The notes beneath the pieces are model-generated. The model saw nothing but the letters and a program-made list of their open reading frames with translations. It was not told the origin of the DNA and searched no databases. From assembly GCA_965153355.1 (NCBI GenBank), contig OZ231127.1, positions 97,836,001 to 97,900,000 of the forward strand: a stretch of 64,000 nucleotides of DNA, given 5' to 3'. Positions within the stretch are counted from its first letter, which is position 1, and each line of letters begins with the position of its first letter. Origin of the DNA: Flaccisagitta enflata (taxonomy: Eukaryota > Chaetognatha > Sagittoidea > Aphragmophora). The position numbers and the translations under genes are program-made. Of this stretch, positions 12,756 to 61,599 are shown piece after piece.

Positions 12756-13372
12756 ACTAGTCATCCAAGGATCGCACATGGTCAGCGGTACCCGATGCCC
12801 TGCTAGGAGTGATCAGCTGAAGAAGTATAGTGAGAGCAGGGCAGCGGCCCCAAAGGGCCGATGTCCTGTAGGACACAGGGGTGAATTTCCAGACGTCCTT
12901 AGGAGGCACATTAAAGGGCTGACATGCTTGATTTTGAGCCTGACAAGGCTGATTTAGGGTATTAGAGAGCTAATTTTGGAGCTGAAAGGGCTGATTTTGG
13001 GCCTGAGAGGACTGATTTTGGGCCTGAGAGAGCTGATTTTGGGCTTGAGAGGGCTGATTTTGGGCTTGAGAGGGCTGATTTGGGGCTAATTTGGAGCTAA
13101 TTTTGGAGCTGAAAGAGCTGATTTTGGGCCTGAGAGGGCTGATTTTGAGTCTGAGAGGGCTGATTTTGGGCCTGAGAGGGCTGATTTAGGGCTTGAGAAT
13201 TTTGGGCTTGAGAGGGCTGATTTTGGGCCTGAGAGGGCTGATTTTGGGTTGAGAGGGCTGATTTTGGGCTTAGTGATTTGATCTGAGAGAGGGGACGCCG
13301 GACGCACAAACACTCGTGGAAATTCACCCCTGTGTCCTACAGGACATCGGCCCTTTGGGGCCGCTGCCCAAA
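12756..13372 (-). mobile_element. Family C element with GGGCTGATTTTGGGCCTGAG array
   Basis: On + it starts with the family 3' tail (ACTAGTCATCCAAGGATCGC) and ends GGCCGCTGCCCAAAAAGCC. Between inverted 43-bp blocks (CCCCAAAGGGCCGATGTCCT and inverse) lies a ~20-bp minisatellite. Confidence 0.8.
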
Positions 13373-13526
13373 AAGCCACTGCCAAAAAAAAGGCTTTTTC
13401 TTAAGTTTCGTTATGTTTAGATGAGAAAATGAGCTGAATGAAAGTTGGAACAATGGCAATGCTCATCCAGCTTTTCCTCCACAAATGTAGCTACATAGCT
13501 TAGCAGACTGGGCTGTAAAACTTAGA

Positions 13527-14027
13527 AGCTTTTTGGGCAGCGGCCCCAAAGGGCCGATGTCCTGTAGGACACAGGGGGGAATTTCGAGACGTCCGTCCGT
13601 CCTTCCGTCCGTCCTTCCGTCCTTCCGTCCTTCCGTCCTTCCATCCCCCCCCCTTGGCCATTGGAGCCTGATTTTGGTCCCCTAAGCCATCAAATTAGCC
13701 CTTTCAGACCTCAATTTAGCCCTCTAGAGCTCAAATCAGCCCTCCAGATCTCAAATCCGCCCTCCAGGCCTTAAAATTATTCTTCAGGTCCCAAATTTTT
13801 CCTCTAGGCTTCAAGCCTGCCCCCCAAACCTCAAATCTGCTCTTTTGGACTAAATCCTGCCATCCCGATTTCAAATCCGCCTCAGGACGTCTCGAAATTC
13901 CCGCATGTGTCCTACAGGACATCGGCCCTTTGGGGCCGCTGCCCTGCTCTCAATCCACTACTTCACTTGATCACTCCATGCGGGGCATCGGGTACCGCTG
14001 ACCATGTGCGATCCTTGGATGACTAGT
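13527..14027 (+). mobile_element. Family C element, opposite orientation to its neighbour
   Basis: Starts CTTTTTGGGCAGCGGCCCCA, contains a CCTTCCGT array and a CCTCCAGATCTCAAATC minisatellite, then the inverted block and the tail GGTACCGCTGACCATGTGCG, ending GGATGACTAGT. Head-to-head with the 12756-13372 copy, so the pair forms a 1.27-kb inverted repeat. Confidence 0.8.
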
Positions 14028-14162
14028 TCAAGTTAGAATGGCTGCCTACAGCAGGGATTAGCTCCATTCATCATCATAAGAAATTCCGCCAAATTTTACG
14101 GTAAATGTTTGATTTTGACCATGGCCGCCACCGCCACCCCCCTTATATCCCATGGGAGATGT

Positions 14163-14410
14163 ACAGGAATCGCGTTTAAAACGGGCCACTTGGTTGCTCG
14201 CTACATTCATTCGCTCCCATCGCTCACTCTGCTCGCTTGCTCGGCAGCACTCAGCTTTGCTACGCTTGCTTCACTCGCTCGCTCCATACATGGGCTCGCT
14301 CACTCACTTCGCTCACTCCTTCATGGGACAGTTGAAATTCTCAAATATGTGTTCACGCTGTAAACGCGTTTCACAGGAACAAACGCGTTTTTCATCTTCA
14401 CTGGAAACAA
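14163..14410 (+). mobile_element. Family B element
   Basis: AATCGCGTTTAAAACGGGCC through CTTCATGGGACAGTTGAAAT to TCTTCACTGGAAACAATTG. Confidence 0.7.
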
Positions 14411-14816
14411 TTGTTCCCCTTAACTTTTATGTCTTTCTCTTTGTCTCATTTTCTTGTATTTCTCATGGCTCTATCTCTATCTCTGTACAGGAAGGAGTTT
14501 GGCAACCGCTCCAAAGTTATGACGAGAAGAAGGCCGGATGGCGACCATGAGTAAAATCTATCCCATGGTCGATATCATCAAACTTGGCCAATCATGTGAT
14601 ATGATGAACAAAACCAGTCCTTGCTGTAGGCAGACGTTCTGGCTCCATGAAGTTCATACAGCCCACCCTGCTACTTAGTGAGGCTACAACAGCCCATAAC
14701 ATGGGTAGACGAGGTTACCAAGCAAACCATTGATGACCAGTTGTCTTGGTTTACATGTCCTTGTACTTGTCCCAGTCTTTTCCCTTGACTGGTTTCTTTG
14801 GTTCACATAACTGTTG

Positions 14817-15233
14817 CATAGTACGCAAATAAAAAAAAGCCGCACTTTTAAATGACAATTCATCATATCAAATTTTAAGATAATTAGACAAAAGCTTAGA
14901 CCATTTCAAAGATCTCAAAGAGATTTTTCATTTGGCTTCAATCTGGTATTTCTAGCTTTATTCGTTTAGAAATGGCATAAAAAAGAGTGAAAACATTGCC
15001 ATCTTCAGTTTTTCAATCCTATTAAAAAATGAGCTTTTTTGCATAAGAGAGGTTCACTTTGGCAAGCTCTATCTCCTGAAAGGTTTGAGATATAGATCTG
15101 GGATTGGTCTAGAATAAAAGAAAATTCAAAAATCTTTAAAATTAGTTGAACAAAAAAATTTTGAAGTAATTTTTTATGTCTCTTCCAATCACCTACAAAA
15201 GGGAGCGGGCTTTTTTTTTCATTCGCGTAGTAT
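14817..15233. mobile_element. MITE with ACGCAAATAAAAAAAAGC-type ends
   Basis: Inverted ends ATAGTACGCAAATAAAAAA and TTCATTCGCGTAGTAT. The same family occurs at 21826-22239 and 40828-41052. Confidence 0.65.
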
Positions 15234-15254
15234 CAGAGTTAAAGATACTATCTT

Positions 15255-15478
15255 TGCGGAAAGAAACACGACAGTTGCTAAAATTAGTAACAACTTTGGA
15301 AGAGCGCTGCTCCTAAACGAATAAAGCTATAGACCCCAGATTGGTCCCATTTTCAAGATCTGTATCAAATCTTCATAATGAGACCAAGTTGAAGTCTTTT
15401 GCTTTATTCGTTAAAGCGCAGCGCTTTTCTACAGCAGATGCTACTTTAAGCAACTGTCGCGTTTCTTTATGCCAAGAT
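15255..15478. repeat. Small fold-back repeat
   Basis: AAAGAAACACGACAGTTGCT pairs with AGCAACTGTCGCGTTTCTTT. The inner part pairs around GAAGAGCGCTGCTCC and GGAGC-like sequence. Confidence 0.65.
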
Positions 15479-15597
15479 CCAATATATCAGGTGGAATACC
15501 CGGTATGGGCAATTTTATTTTAAGAGACCATGATAGCGGCTGAAACACCAAATTGAAAAGATGGGAATAAAGTCAGCCATGAAATCACAAAGGTGTT

Positions 15598-15909
15598 AGA
15601 GGGCGCTTCCAGTCACAGACAATCGCGTTTTTAACGGGCCACTCAGTCGCTCGCTGCGTTTGTTCGCTCACACCGCTCACTCTGCTTACTCACCCCGCAG
15701 TGCTCTGCTTCGCTACACTCGCTTCACTCACTAGCTCGCTCCGCAGCGCTCCACTTCGCTACACTTGCTTTGCTTGCTTGCTTGCTCCATTCACGGGCTC
15801 GCTCACTCACTTTGCTAACTCCCTTGTGGGACAGTGGAAAATGTGTTCACATTGTAAGCGCATTTCACAGGAATAAACGCGTTTTTGGTCATCACTAGAA
15901 ACACTCCCT
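15598..15909 (+). mobile_element. Family B element, near complete
   Basis: GAGGGCGCTTCCAGTCACAG to CATCACTAGAAACACTCCC. The core CGCTCACTC repeats are expanded relative to other copies. Confidence 0.75.
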
Positions 15910-16129
15910 TAGTCCATGAGTTTTCTTTTTTCCTCAACGGCGACAGCTGCCGATGACTGTTAAAATTCTAGATGGGATTTGGTTCACTATATCCGTTAAA
16001 CTTATGTGAATTTATTGTATATTAAATAAAAGAGGGTCATACCCTGCTAATACCGGTCACCTTTGTATAAGTTTACCGTATATAAGAGGGTCACTCCCGT
16101 GAGCGATCCCCCCAGACAATTGCCTTTTT

Positions 16130-16269
16130 AGTCGCGTGCACGCGACTCTATGACCCACTCTGTCCGTCTGTCCGTCTGTCCGTCTGTCCGTCTGTCCGTC
16201 TGTAATACTTTGCTTTTTCGCCGCTCCTGCCCACCCGCACGCGACTTCGGCTCGTGTATACGGCCTTGT
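16130..16269 (-). mobile_element. Family A element, short form
   Basis: TTTTTAGTCGCGTGCACGCG, a (TCCGTCTG)n array, then CCTGCCCACCCGCACGCGAC and ATACGGCCTTGTT. Confidence 0.8.
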
Positions 16270-16390
16270 TATTTTGTGTTTTGATTTTTCAGAGAGAAAT
16301 AAAAAGGGAAGAGAATATTCACTCTGAAACTTAAAAGTTTAAACCGACTGCCAAATAACCCTCGTCTATCAGGTTTGAAAAATTACAAAG

Positions 16391-17590
16391 AGCGTGTTTC
16401 TAACAGGGTGTGCAAAATTTTCCGGACTTGCTCCATGGAAAGAAAACCAAACCTAAAAGTGACCCAGGACTATGAAATTTAACCTAGAATACTCCAGCTA
16501 GTCATGCTATGAGCTAGAATTGATTGTGGGTCTTTTCTGGCATGATTCGAGATTCACCGGGTCAACTATAAGAAATATGTCCACACTTTATGACATCAGT
16601 ATTTCACTGATTCTTAGAGAAAAATCTATCAATGAGTGTTTTAGGACTTTTTTTTTTAGTTCATGCGCCATAGAAATTGCACTTCATCATTACAGAGTTA
16701 TAAAAATCTCTACATGTAAGTGTAAAATCAGCGTGACAGGGTGTGGACATATTTCTTATAGTTGGCCAGGCGAATCTCGAATCTTGCCTTCTAAGTCCCT
16801 TGTCACTATGGGAGTTAAATGATTTGAAGCAAAGATTTTGATTTTAACAGGATTTTATTTTATTGGCAAAACAGGTTACAAAATAACAGATTATTGTGTT
16901 TCTAATAACATCAAAATGAATTTCTTAGCTTTGCACACACTATGATGGAGGAGGTAAGGTAAATCAACATCAATGGAACTCAGAAAAGCAAATAAACTTG
17001 GCCTAAAGGGCAAAAAAAAGTAACAACAATATTTCATTTTTCTTCCAAAAATTTTTTTAAGGAGTGTTTTATCGGAGTCAAACTTACCTAAGAAGTTTTC
17101 TTTCTGACTTTTTTATTCTTTGCCAATGTTGGTTTCAATGCTAAAAATGAGACTTTCACTATTTACCCCTCATGCTTTCAAAAATCTTTTTTTTTCTACA
17201 GGGTTATTAAGAAAAGTAAATGCCGAATCCTGATAATTTTGCACACCCTGTTAGTCACAGACAATCGCATTTATAAATGGGCCACTAGATAAGTTTGGTT
17301 GCTTGGACCAGTCACACCGCTCACTCCCTCCACAGCGCTTCATTCCGCTAACTCAATCCAAACAGGCTTGCTCTCTCCCTTCAGTTGCTTATGCTGCTCA
17401 CTCCACTCACTTGCTCTTCAGCCCTTTGCTTCACTTGCTTAATCCACACAGGCTTGCTCACTCACTTCAATCGTTTGAATTGGGTACTCCACTCACTCAC
17501 TCCACGGCGCTTTGCTCAACTTGCTCAATTCACACAGGCTTGCTCACTCACTTCACTCACTCCCTCATGAGACAGTTGAAATTTTAAAGA
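16391..17590 (+). mobile_element. Family B element split by a second TA-targeted element
   Basis: The left end GAGCGTGTTTCTA is parted from TAGTCACAGACAATCGCATT by the insertion 16403-17251. The core then runs to CCCTCATGAGACAGTTGAAA. Confidence 0.7.
16403..17251. mobile_element. TA-targeted element with ACAGGGTGTGCAAAATT ends
   Basis: The inverted ends ACAGGGTGTGCAAAATT and AATTTTGCACACCCTGT are flanked by TA. Interior arms pair ACATATTTCTTATAGTT with its complement. The ends resemble family D for the first nine bases, then differ. Confidence 0.8.
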
Positions 17591-17876
17591 ATGTGTTGCT
17601 GCTGAGAACACGGCTTACGGAAACAATTGAGATTCTCTCAGGAAAATAAGTTCACGCTGAAAACGCGGCTAACGGGAACAATTGAGATTCCTGTCAGGAT
17701 AATGTGTTCACACTGAAAATGCGGGTTACTGGAACAATTAAGATTCCTGTTAGGAAAATGTGTTCACGCTGAAAACACAGCTTATGGGAACAATAGAGAT
17801 TCCTGTCAGGAAAATGTGTTCACGCTGAAAACACTGTTTACTGGAACAATCGAGACTCCTGTCAGGAAAATTAAAG
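17588..17876 (+). repeat. Five tandem copies of a ~62-bp family B 3' segment
   Basis: Each unit has ATGTGTTCACGCTGAAAACA, GGGAACAATTGAGATTCCTG and TCAGGAAA. The unit derives from the family B region near GTTCACGCTG. Confidence 0.8.
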
Positions 17877-18400
17877 AGGGCCGGTTTATACTCATTACAA
17901 TCACGTTTTAAGTGGGCCAATTTGTAGCTTGCTCCGCTTGTTCATATGCTCTGCTCACTCTTTCTGCTGCATTAGGCTTGCTTTACATGCAAGCCGACTG
18001 CATTTACTGACTCGCTCGCTCACTTCGCTCAATCCTTCATGGGCAGGGGCGTATTAGAGCGAAGATTTCAGGGACAGCAGGCCCTAATGTGTGTCCCAAT
18101 GAATTTTGTGTCCCGATAAAAGTTATTAGTAATATTTCTCAATTAGAAACATGTATTTGTGAAAATAATTGAGTAACTAATTTGGCCCACTAAACTCAAT
18201 GGTAGTACTATAAATGGATGAAATCAATGTATCAAATGTACTAAATGTTTCATTGAATGTAAGAAATATCTATTTTGCTCCTTGCTCTCTCATTCATTTG
18301 TGTCCGACAGGGGCAGCAGCTGCTGCCCCTGACGCCCCATCAAATACGCCTTTGTTCATGGGTCAGTTAAAACTCATAGATATGTGAAAACAGGGTTGAT
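17877..18400 (+). mobile_element. Family B remnant hosting the hAT MITE
   Basis: AATCACGTTTTAAGTGGGCC and CTCGCTCACTTCGCTCAATC precede the insertion. GGGTCAGTTAAAACTCATAG follows it. Confidence 0.7.
18044..18354. mobile_element. hAT-type MITE inside a family B remnant
   Basis: A 311-bp element with ends CAGGGGCGTATT and AATACGCCTTTG, flanked by perfect 8-bp TTCATGGG repeats (18036-18043 and 18355-18362). The duplicated bases belong to the conserved family B core (CCTTCATGGGACAG), so the pre-insertion site is known. Confidence 0.9.
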
Positions 18401-18820
18401 AGCATTCATGAGCAAGAGATCGTTTCACTGCAAGAGGTTAGAATTAGGGTATTACCCTACACTTTCACAAATGATTAGGTTTTTCAATTTTCAAACAGAA
18501 GAATAAATGGAAAGATATTATGGACAGTACCTACAATAAGCTTTTCTGGCGCTCTTTTTCTTTCTTTTTTTTTGGCAGTCTTTTCTACTCAAAGTTTTCT
18601 TAAAAACGCATGGGAGACATTTGTTTATGAAAAAAATCAAGGCGCAGAATGCCATGGAAACAACGGGATAAAAATCTTACAAATGATACAATGGGCCGTA
18701 GTTGAAAATTGGAGACAAAAAAGATCCTCTACCTATGGTTGTGAATTTTATAGATTCATTTCATAGTTGAGAATTGATGTTGACTTTCAAAATGAAATTT
18801 CCCTTGAAAATTTTTTCATA

Positions 18821-19439
18821 AGTACTACCTAGGAAATAAATATAGAATCAACAGAGGAATTGTTTGATTTCTCATCCTTACATCACATAAAACATTCTAC
18901 TGATTGTACTAGTATTTCACATAACCTTTTTCTTAATTAACTTATCCAGTTTTACATTTGGGAGGTAATTTGTAAACCATTTTTTTCATAAAATCATGCT
19001 ATTGTTCCACTGCTTTTGTTAGACTCCTATGGACTAATGATGTCAAAGACATGTTTTTACTTTTTTGCTTGTAATTTCTAAACGGTTAAAGCTATAGTGA
19101 CCAGATTGCGCTCATCTTGTAGATTTTTTGACAAAGATTAATTTGCTTTTTTTTAAAAACTCTCTAGCCTCTCCGGAAGCTGAGATAATCTAAATTGAAG
19201 GTGTCTCTAATTTATTTTCAATCCTACCTCATCAATTTTTTTGCAAATTTCAAAATGACTGTTTTCACTCATTTGCTTGTCATTTCTAAACGAAAAAAGC
19301 TACAGGTGCCAGATTGCACTCATTTTGTAGATTTTTTGATGTAGATTAAATTGATCTTTTTACAAAGTTATCTGGCGTTCTTTAAAGCCGAGATATCTTA
19401 AATTGAAGTTGATTCTATATCTATTTCCTAGGTAGTACT
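18821..19439. mobile_element. MITE with 32-bp TIRs, copy 1
   Basis: Inverted ends AGTACTACCTAGGAAATAAA (32 bp in all) with TA outside. The interior matches 22852-23356 in reverse orientation. Confidence 0.8.
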
Positions 19440-19840
19440 TAAATGTTTCATTTCTTTTATGAATTGTGCAACAATTTGTAGTAAATAAATCAATAATTAA
19501 TAGTAGAATTCGAAACTGTTGACAAGAGAACTAACAAAATTCAATAGTCACTTTTTTCTCAAAATCATAAGCTGCCATTACATATGCACACAGAACCAAA
19601 TTTGAGCACTTTGACCCATTTGATGTGGTTATTGAAACTATTATCCATAACCCTTGGAAATGTGTATTTTGAACAGTCATAAGCCTTTTGTCTTAGAAAA
19701 CAATACTTGAGTTTTAGAAATGTTATGATATAATTTTTGAGGGGTCTATGATGATGTAACCAAAGCTAGCGCTGACTCCTGGCATTGGAAGGGTTTTCCA
19801 ACTCAGCTATATTAAGATATAAACTTTATTGAAAACAAGG

Positions 19841-19930
19841 CCAGATAAACGGCTACCCTAGTCGCGTGCGGGTGGGCAGGGGCAGTGCTGGAGAGGGTCA
19901 CTAGAGCATCTGGGCAGGAGCTGTATGCTC
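19841..19930 (+). mobile_element. Family A 5' fragment
   Basis: AACAAGGCCAGATAAACGGC, AGTCGCGTGCGGGTGGGCAG and GGGCAGGAGCTG. The minisatellite and 3' end are missing. It lies about 100 bp before exon 1 and is intronic or promoter-proximal. Confidence 0.75.
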
Positions 19931-20064
19931 AAATGTTTGAATACCAAGTGAATCAAAGAAGATGAAGATACCCAATTTTTTCCTCCAGTTTAGGCTGTTT
20001 TTCCCACTAATCCCACTGTACATTTTTGTCGTTCCTGGTGCAGGTCATACAGTAGAGCGAAAAC

Positions 20065-57556
<37,492 letters not shown>

Positions 57557-57645
57557 AAACACTGAGAAGATACTTTTTACTATTTATATCTTTTGCTGTT
57601 AGTTGAATTAAACGATTAAGTCTTTTAACATCTGATATATAATTT
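57557..57645 (+). other. Probable 3' UTR with ATTAAA signal
   Basis: After the stop codon the sequence is AT-rich and contains ATTAAA at 57607-57612, a common variant polyadenylation signal, followed by a T-rich stretch. The segment 57567-57645 recurs at about 58000-58128, including the same hexamer, so an alternative distal end is possible. Confidence 0.45.
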
Positions 57646-57999
57646 GACAACACTCATATCTTCTGTAGGATTGAGCTGATCCATCCCTCTCTAGGGTACG
57701 GCCCTCTCCCGTGTGTGGCTCTGTTGTATTTAACTATGATTATCTTCGGATTTTCATGGTTTAGTTAAATCACACATTTCGTTAATTTAATCTCAGCTGT
57801 AAGATAAACTTTTAATTAGCCAGTTTAGTGAGAAATTAAAACCATTCAATTCTTTACGTTTTATTTTTAATTCAGCTTAAATGTTTGATAGATTTAAAGA
57901 ACTTTTTCGCGCCCCTGGATGTAGCTTCCATGTGTTGACTTTAAGCACAAGTCTTGCCTGGTCCACATTCCAGGTTTACTTATCCATTGATAGTTGGAG

Positions 58000-58128
58000 A
58001 TACTTTTTACTTTTTACTTTTTACTTTTTACTTTTTACTTTTCACTTTTTACTTTTTACTTTTTACTTTTATATCTTTTGCTGTTAGTTGAATTAAACGA
58101 TTAAGTCTTTTAACATCTGATATATTAA
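58000..58128 (+). repeat. Duplicate of the 3' UTR with (TACTTTT)n expansion
   Basis: Repeats ATATCTTTTGCTGTTAGTTG and AACGATTAAGTCTTTTAACA of 57567-57645, with a TTTTTAC run (57995-58075) inserted. Confidence 0.85.
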
Positions 58129-58470
58129 GATGATTAAGAGGATGAAGGAGATTATCTATATTAAGAAGATTAGGCTGCCTAAAAAAAGAATAAGAAGATT
58201 GTAAAGATAAAGAATTTTATCAGGATTAAGAAGATTAGGCTGCCTAAAAACATCTGACTGTGGTTGCACAAAAGCTACAGAAGAAAATTAAGCCTAAAAA
58301 CATTAGGAAGATAAAGATGAATAAGGTGATTATCATTATTAAGAAGATTAAGAATATTAGGCTGCCTAAAAGCATTGGCATATTGTTTTGGTTAAATAAA
58401 AGCCTAAAAACATTAAGAAGATTGTGAAGATTGAGGAGATTATCAAGATAAAGAAGATTACGCTGTCTGA
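58128..58470 (+). repeat. Decayed tandem copies of the exon-6 tail
   Basis: CTGTGGTTGCACAAAAGCTA then AGAAGAAAATTAAGCCTAAA aligns with exon 6 (57515-57575). Further GAAGATTAGGCTGCCTAAAA units surround it. None has an intact reading frame. Confidence 0.65.
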
Positions 58471-58796
58471 ATACATAAGGCCGTTGTTGTGGCCATTGTC
58501 TGGCTATTGTCAGGCCATTACTAAGCCCAATATTTTTGAGGCAGCTTCATCAATACATCAAGGCAGAAGAGGTGGATTGCAGAACATAAGATTATCATGA
58601 TTTTCATATGAAAATTTCAGTGTGCAACATCTTAAGTCAATATCATAACAAACATCACTAACATATCTAGTCCCGACTCAATAACCCATTATGTCCGTCG
58701 GATGGTCCATCAATCAGTAATTTTTTGTTTGTTTTTTTTTCGGCGTTTACGGGTGTTTTTTTGCATTAAAGCCCCCTACCCAAATGTTTGGGTAGC

Positions 58797-59290
58797 CTTT
58801 TTGGGCTGCGGCTCCAAAGGGAACGAATTCCTGTAGAACACAGGGGACTTTCATTCGTTTGTTCGTCCATCCGTCTGTTTGTTCGTTTGTCTCCCCCAGG
58901 CCCTCTCAGGCCTGGAATCTGCCCTCTCAGGTCTAAAATCTGCCTTCTCAGGCCTGAAATCTGCCCGCTCAGGCCTTGAATCTGCCCTCTCAGGCCTGAA
59001 ATTTTCTCTTTCAGGCCTGAAACCTGTCCTCTCTGGCCTTGAATCTGCCCTCTCAGGCCTTGAATCTGCGAGGGCAGATTTCAGGCCTGAGAAGGTAGAT
59101 TTTAGGCCTGAGTGGGCCTGGGGGGGACGAACAAACAAACGGAAGGACAAACTAACAAACAAAAGTCCCCTGTGTTCTACAAGACTTCGTCCCATTCGGG
59201 GCCGCTGCTCTGCCTCTCATTCCGATTTACAACCATGCAAAGTAGGGCATCAGGTATATCGCTGACCACATATTGCCCTTGAGCGACCTG
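58797..59290 (+). mobile_element. Family C element with CTCAGGCCTGAAATCTGCC array
   Basis: CTTTTTGGGCTGCGGCTCCA, TCCTGTAGAACACAGGGGAC, an ~18-bp minisatellite that itself inverts near 59068, AGTCCCCTGTGTTCTACAAG and GCTGACCACATATTGCCCTT. Confidence 0.75.
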
Positions 59291-59942
59291 TTCATCACTG
59301 CTACTTGCGCAACTGTGTATCAGGCGTTGTTCTACCACAGGTAATGTTGTGCATTTTGCAAATGTTAGGCAAGACCTCACTTTTAGACCCCACTCACAGG
59401 AGAATTCTCAGAACACTCATTGCTTAGGTGAAACTTAGAAATACTAAATCTTTTTTTAAAGATCATTTTTCTCCAGATTGGTAACTAGAAAAATCTGTCA
59501 CTGCTCAGGCTGAGAAGAAAAAAAAATACTCTACTGGAATTCTTATTGGATAACTCATTCATACTAATATTTTAACCAGCCAAAGCAGGGACTGAAATTT
59601 AACAAAGGTAAATAAAACAACTAAAAGAGTGATGTCAATAATCTGAGATGTTTAGACGCAGCTTTATCAAGATATCAAGGCAGAAAAAGGATTGTGGAAC
59701 AAATGATCATTATGATTTCCATATAACAATTCTTTTGTGAAACATCAAAAGTCAATATCATAATCAACATTTGTATATGTAATTACCATCCCAACTTTGT
59801 ATAGGTGCGTTTTTTTGTTTTATGTTTTTTGTTTTTTGTTTTTTTGTTCATTATGACATAAGATAATTGTGGATTGTATTGATTTAACAGTCCCTATTCC
59901 ATGGGCGAAACAATAAGGGCGCGTTTTTGGTTACCGGACTGT

Positions 59943-60155
59943 GGGCGTGTTTCTATTGACGACCAAAAACGCGTTTGTCCCCGTGAAACGCGTTCTCAGC
60001 GTGAACACATATTTATGAATTTCAACTGTCCCACGAGGGAGTGAGCGAAGTGAGTGAGCAAGCCCGTGAGCGAATTGAGCAGTGCAAGGGAACAAACGTA
60101 GCAAGCGACCAAGTGGCCCATTAAAAACGCAATTGTCTGTGACTAGAAACGCCCC
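59943..60155 (-). mobile_element. Family B element, complete
   Basis: GGGCGTGTTTCTATTGACGA to CTGTGACTAGAAACGCCCCC. Abuts the next copy head to head. Confidence 0.85.
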
Positions 60156-60359
60156 CTGCCTTTAAAATGGGCTACTTGGTCTGTTGCTACATTTATTTGC
60201 TTACGCCGCTTACTCCGCTCACACACTCCATTCAAGGGCTTGCTCACTAACTTTGCTCACTCCCTCTCAGGGAGGTTGAAATTTATGAACATGTGTTCAC
60301 AGTGTAAACGCATTCAATGGGAACAAACGCGTTTTTGGTCATCACTAGAAACACGCCCT
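60152..60359 (+). mobile_element. Family B element, opposite orientation
   Basis: TTTAAAATGGGCTACTTGGT to CATCACTAGAAACACGCCC. Confidence 0.8.
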
Positions 60360-60539
60360 TTGTCTCATTGAACCTGTTTTGCCATGGTCCCAATGTAAAT
60401 AATTTTCATTCTGCACATCACTTATCATTTAAAGGATGATTGAAATGACTAAGATTCTGTAAACGTAACAAATGATGGGATGGACCAATGAACAAAACTA
60501 ACTATTGCAACAGTTAAGTGGTCAGGAAAAAACCTAGCA

Positions 60540-61065
60540 TCATCGCTTACCGCCCCAGATCCCACTACGACAAAAAATGAATACGCATCACCCCTAAAGC
60601 ACCCCCAATTCGCCACCAATTCACCTGCTCACTGCCCCAGATCCCACCACCACAAAACAAGGCCGGATAAACGGCTACCCCAGTTTCGTGTGGGTGGGCA
60701 GGGGCCATATTTGAGGTCGCTTGATCATTTGGGCAGGAGTAGTGAGGCCGAAGACCGCAAAAAAACAAAAAAAGTAAATTGTGACGGACGGACAGACCAA
60801 CGGACGGATGGACCAACGGACCGACGGACCAATGGACCAACAGAGCGGGGTGTAGAGTCGCGTAGCAGGCAACAAAAAATTGCCGTCACCCCAACTCACC
60901 CCCAATTTGCCACTAATTCACCCACACAGTGCGTAGTTCCCAAGATCCCACCACCATGAAAAAAGAATACCTGTTACCCCCTATTCGCCACTAATTCACC
61001 TACAAACTGCCCAAGATTCCAACATCACAAAATCCCCCCCCCCCCATCATCCCCCATTAGCCATT
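60540..61065. repeat. ~80-bp tandem repeat (CCAATTCGCCACCAATTCAC), interrupted
   Basis: C-rich units with CCCCAGATCCCACCACCA lie on both sides of the family A element 60656-60875. Confidence 0.75.
60656..60875 (+). mobile_element. Family A element, short form
   Basis: AACAAGGCCGGATAAACGGC, GTGGGTGGGCAGGGGCCATA, GACGGACGGACAGACCAACG, GAGCGGGGTGTAGAGTCGCG. The final palindrome is decayed (GCAGGCAACAAAAAA). Confidence 0.85.
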
Positions 61066-61599
61066 TTTTCAGCTGCATCGAGGTATGCTTGACTTAAAAC
61101 ACATGATACGGGTTACATTAGGGAATTCGCATGTAAAAGATATACATATCAATTTTGTCTACAGAATGTTCAATTCATTTATAATATTCTATGACGACGT
61201 AACTTAAAAAGTATTTAAGATAATCAATTTCCGTAAAAAGTCTCAGGAAGGTAAAGTAGATGCATTTTAAGATACGTAAATACCAGGACTTTTTTACCAA
61301 AATTTGTTCCATTCAATATAATCGTGGTAATATGTAATAAAATCCAAATAATTTATTTGCAAAATCTTGCCAAATGGACACTGTTTCACTTAAAATCACT
61401 TTCATTCCTAAATGGTTTGAGCTTCTGACACCAAATTCTTTTAACGTCTAATGTGGCATTATGTTTAAAAACAGTTTTTCTCATTCTTACTTATTGTATT
61501 TCTTAAAACTTCTGTAAACTAGCTTTAATTTGAGACCAATCTGGTGTCTGAAGCTCAATTCGTTTAGAAATAAGAATAACTTGAACAAAAAAGTCCAGC

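Noticed and set aside
57881-58087. Open frame MFDRFKELFRAPG followed by a Phe/Leu/Thr-rich tail
   Set aside because: The tail is the TACTTTT repeat and the remainder has no recognisable motif. It lies after the TMEM272-like stop codon.
57567-58128. Direct repeats of ~75 bp read as LTRs of a small retroelement
   Set aside because: No TG..CA ends, primer-binding site or polypurine tract. The repeat is a copy of the gene's own 3' UTR.
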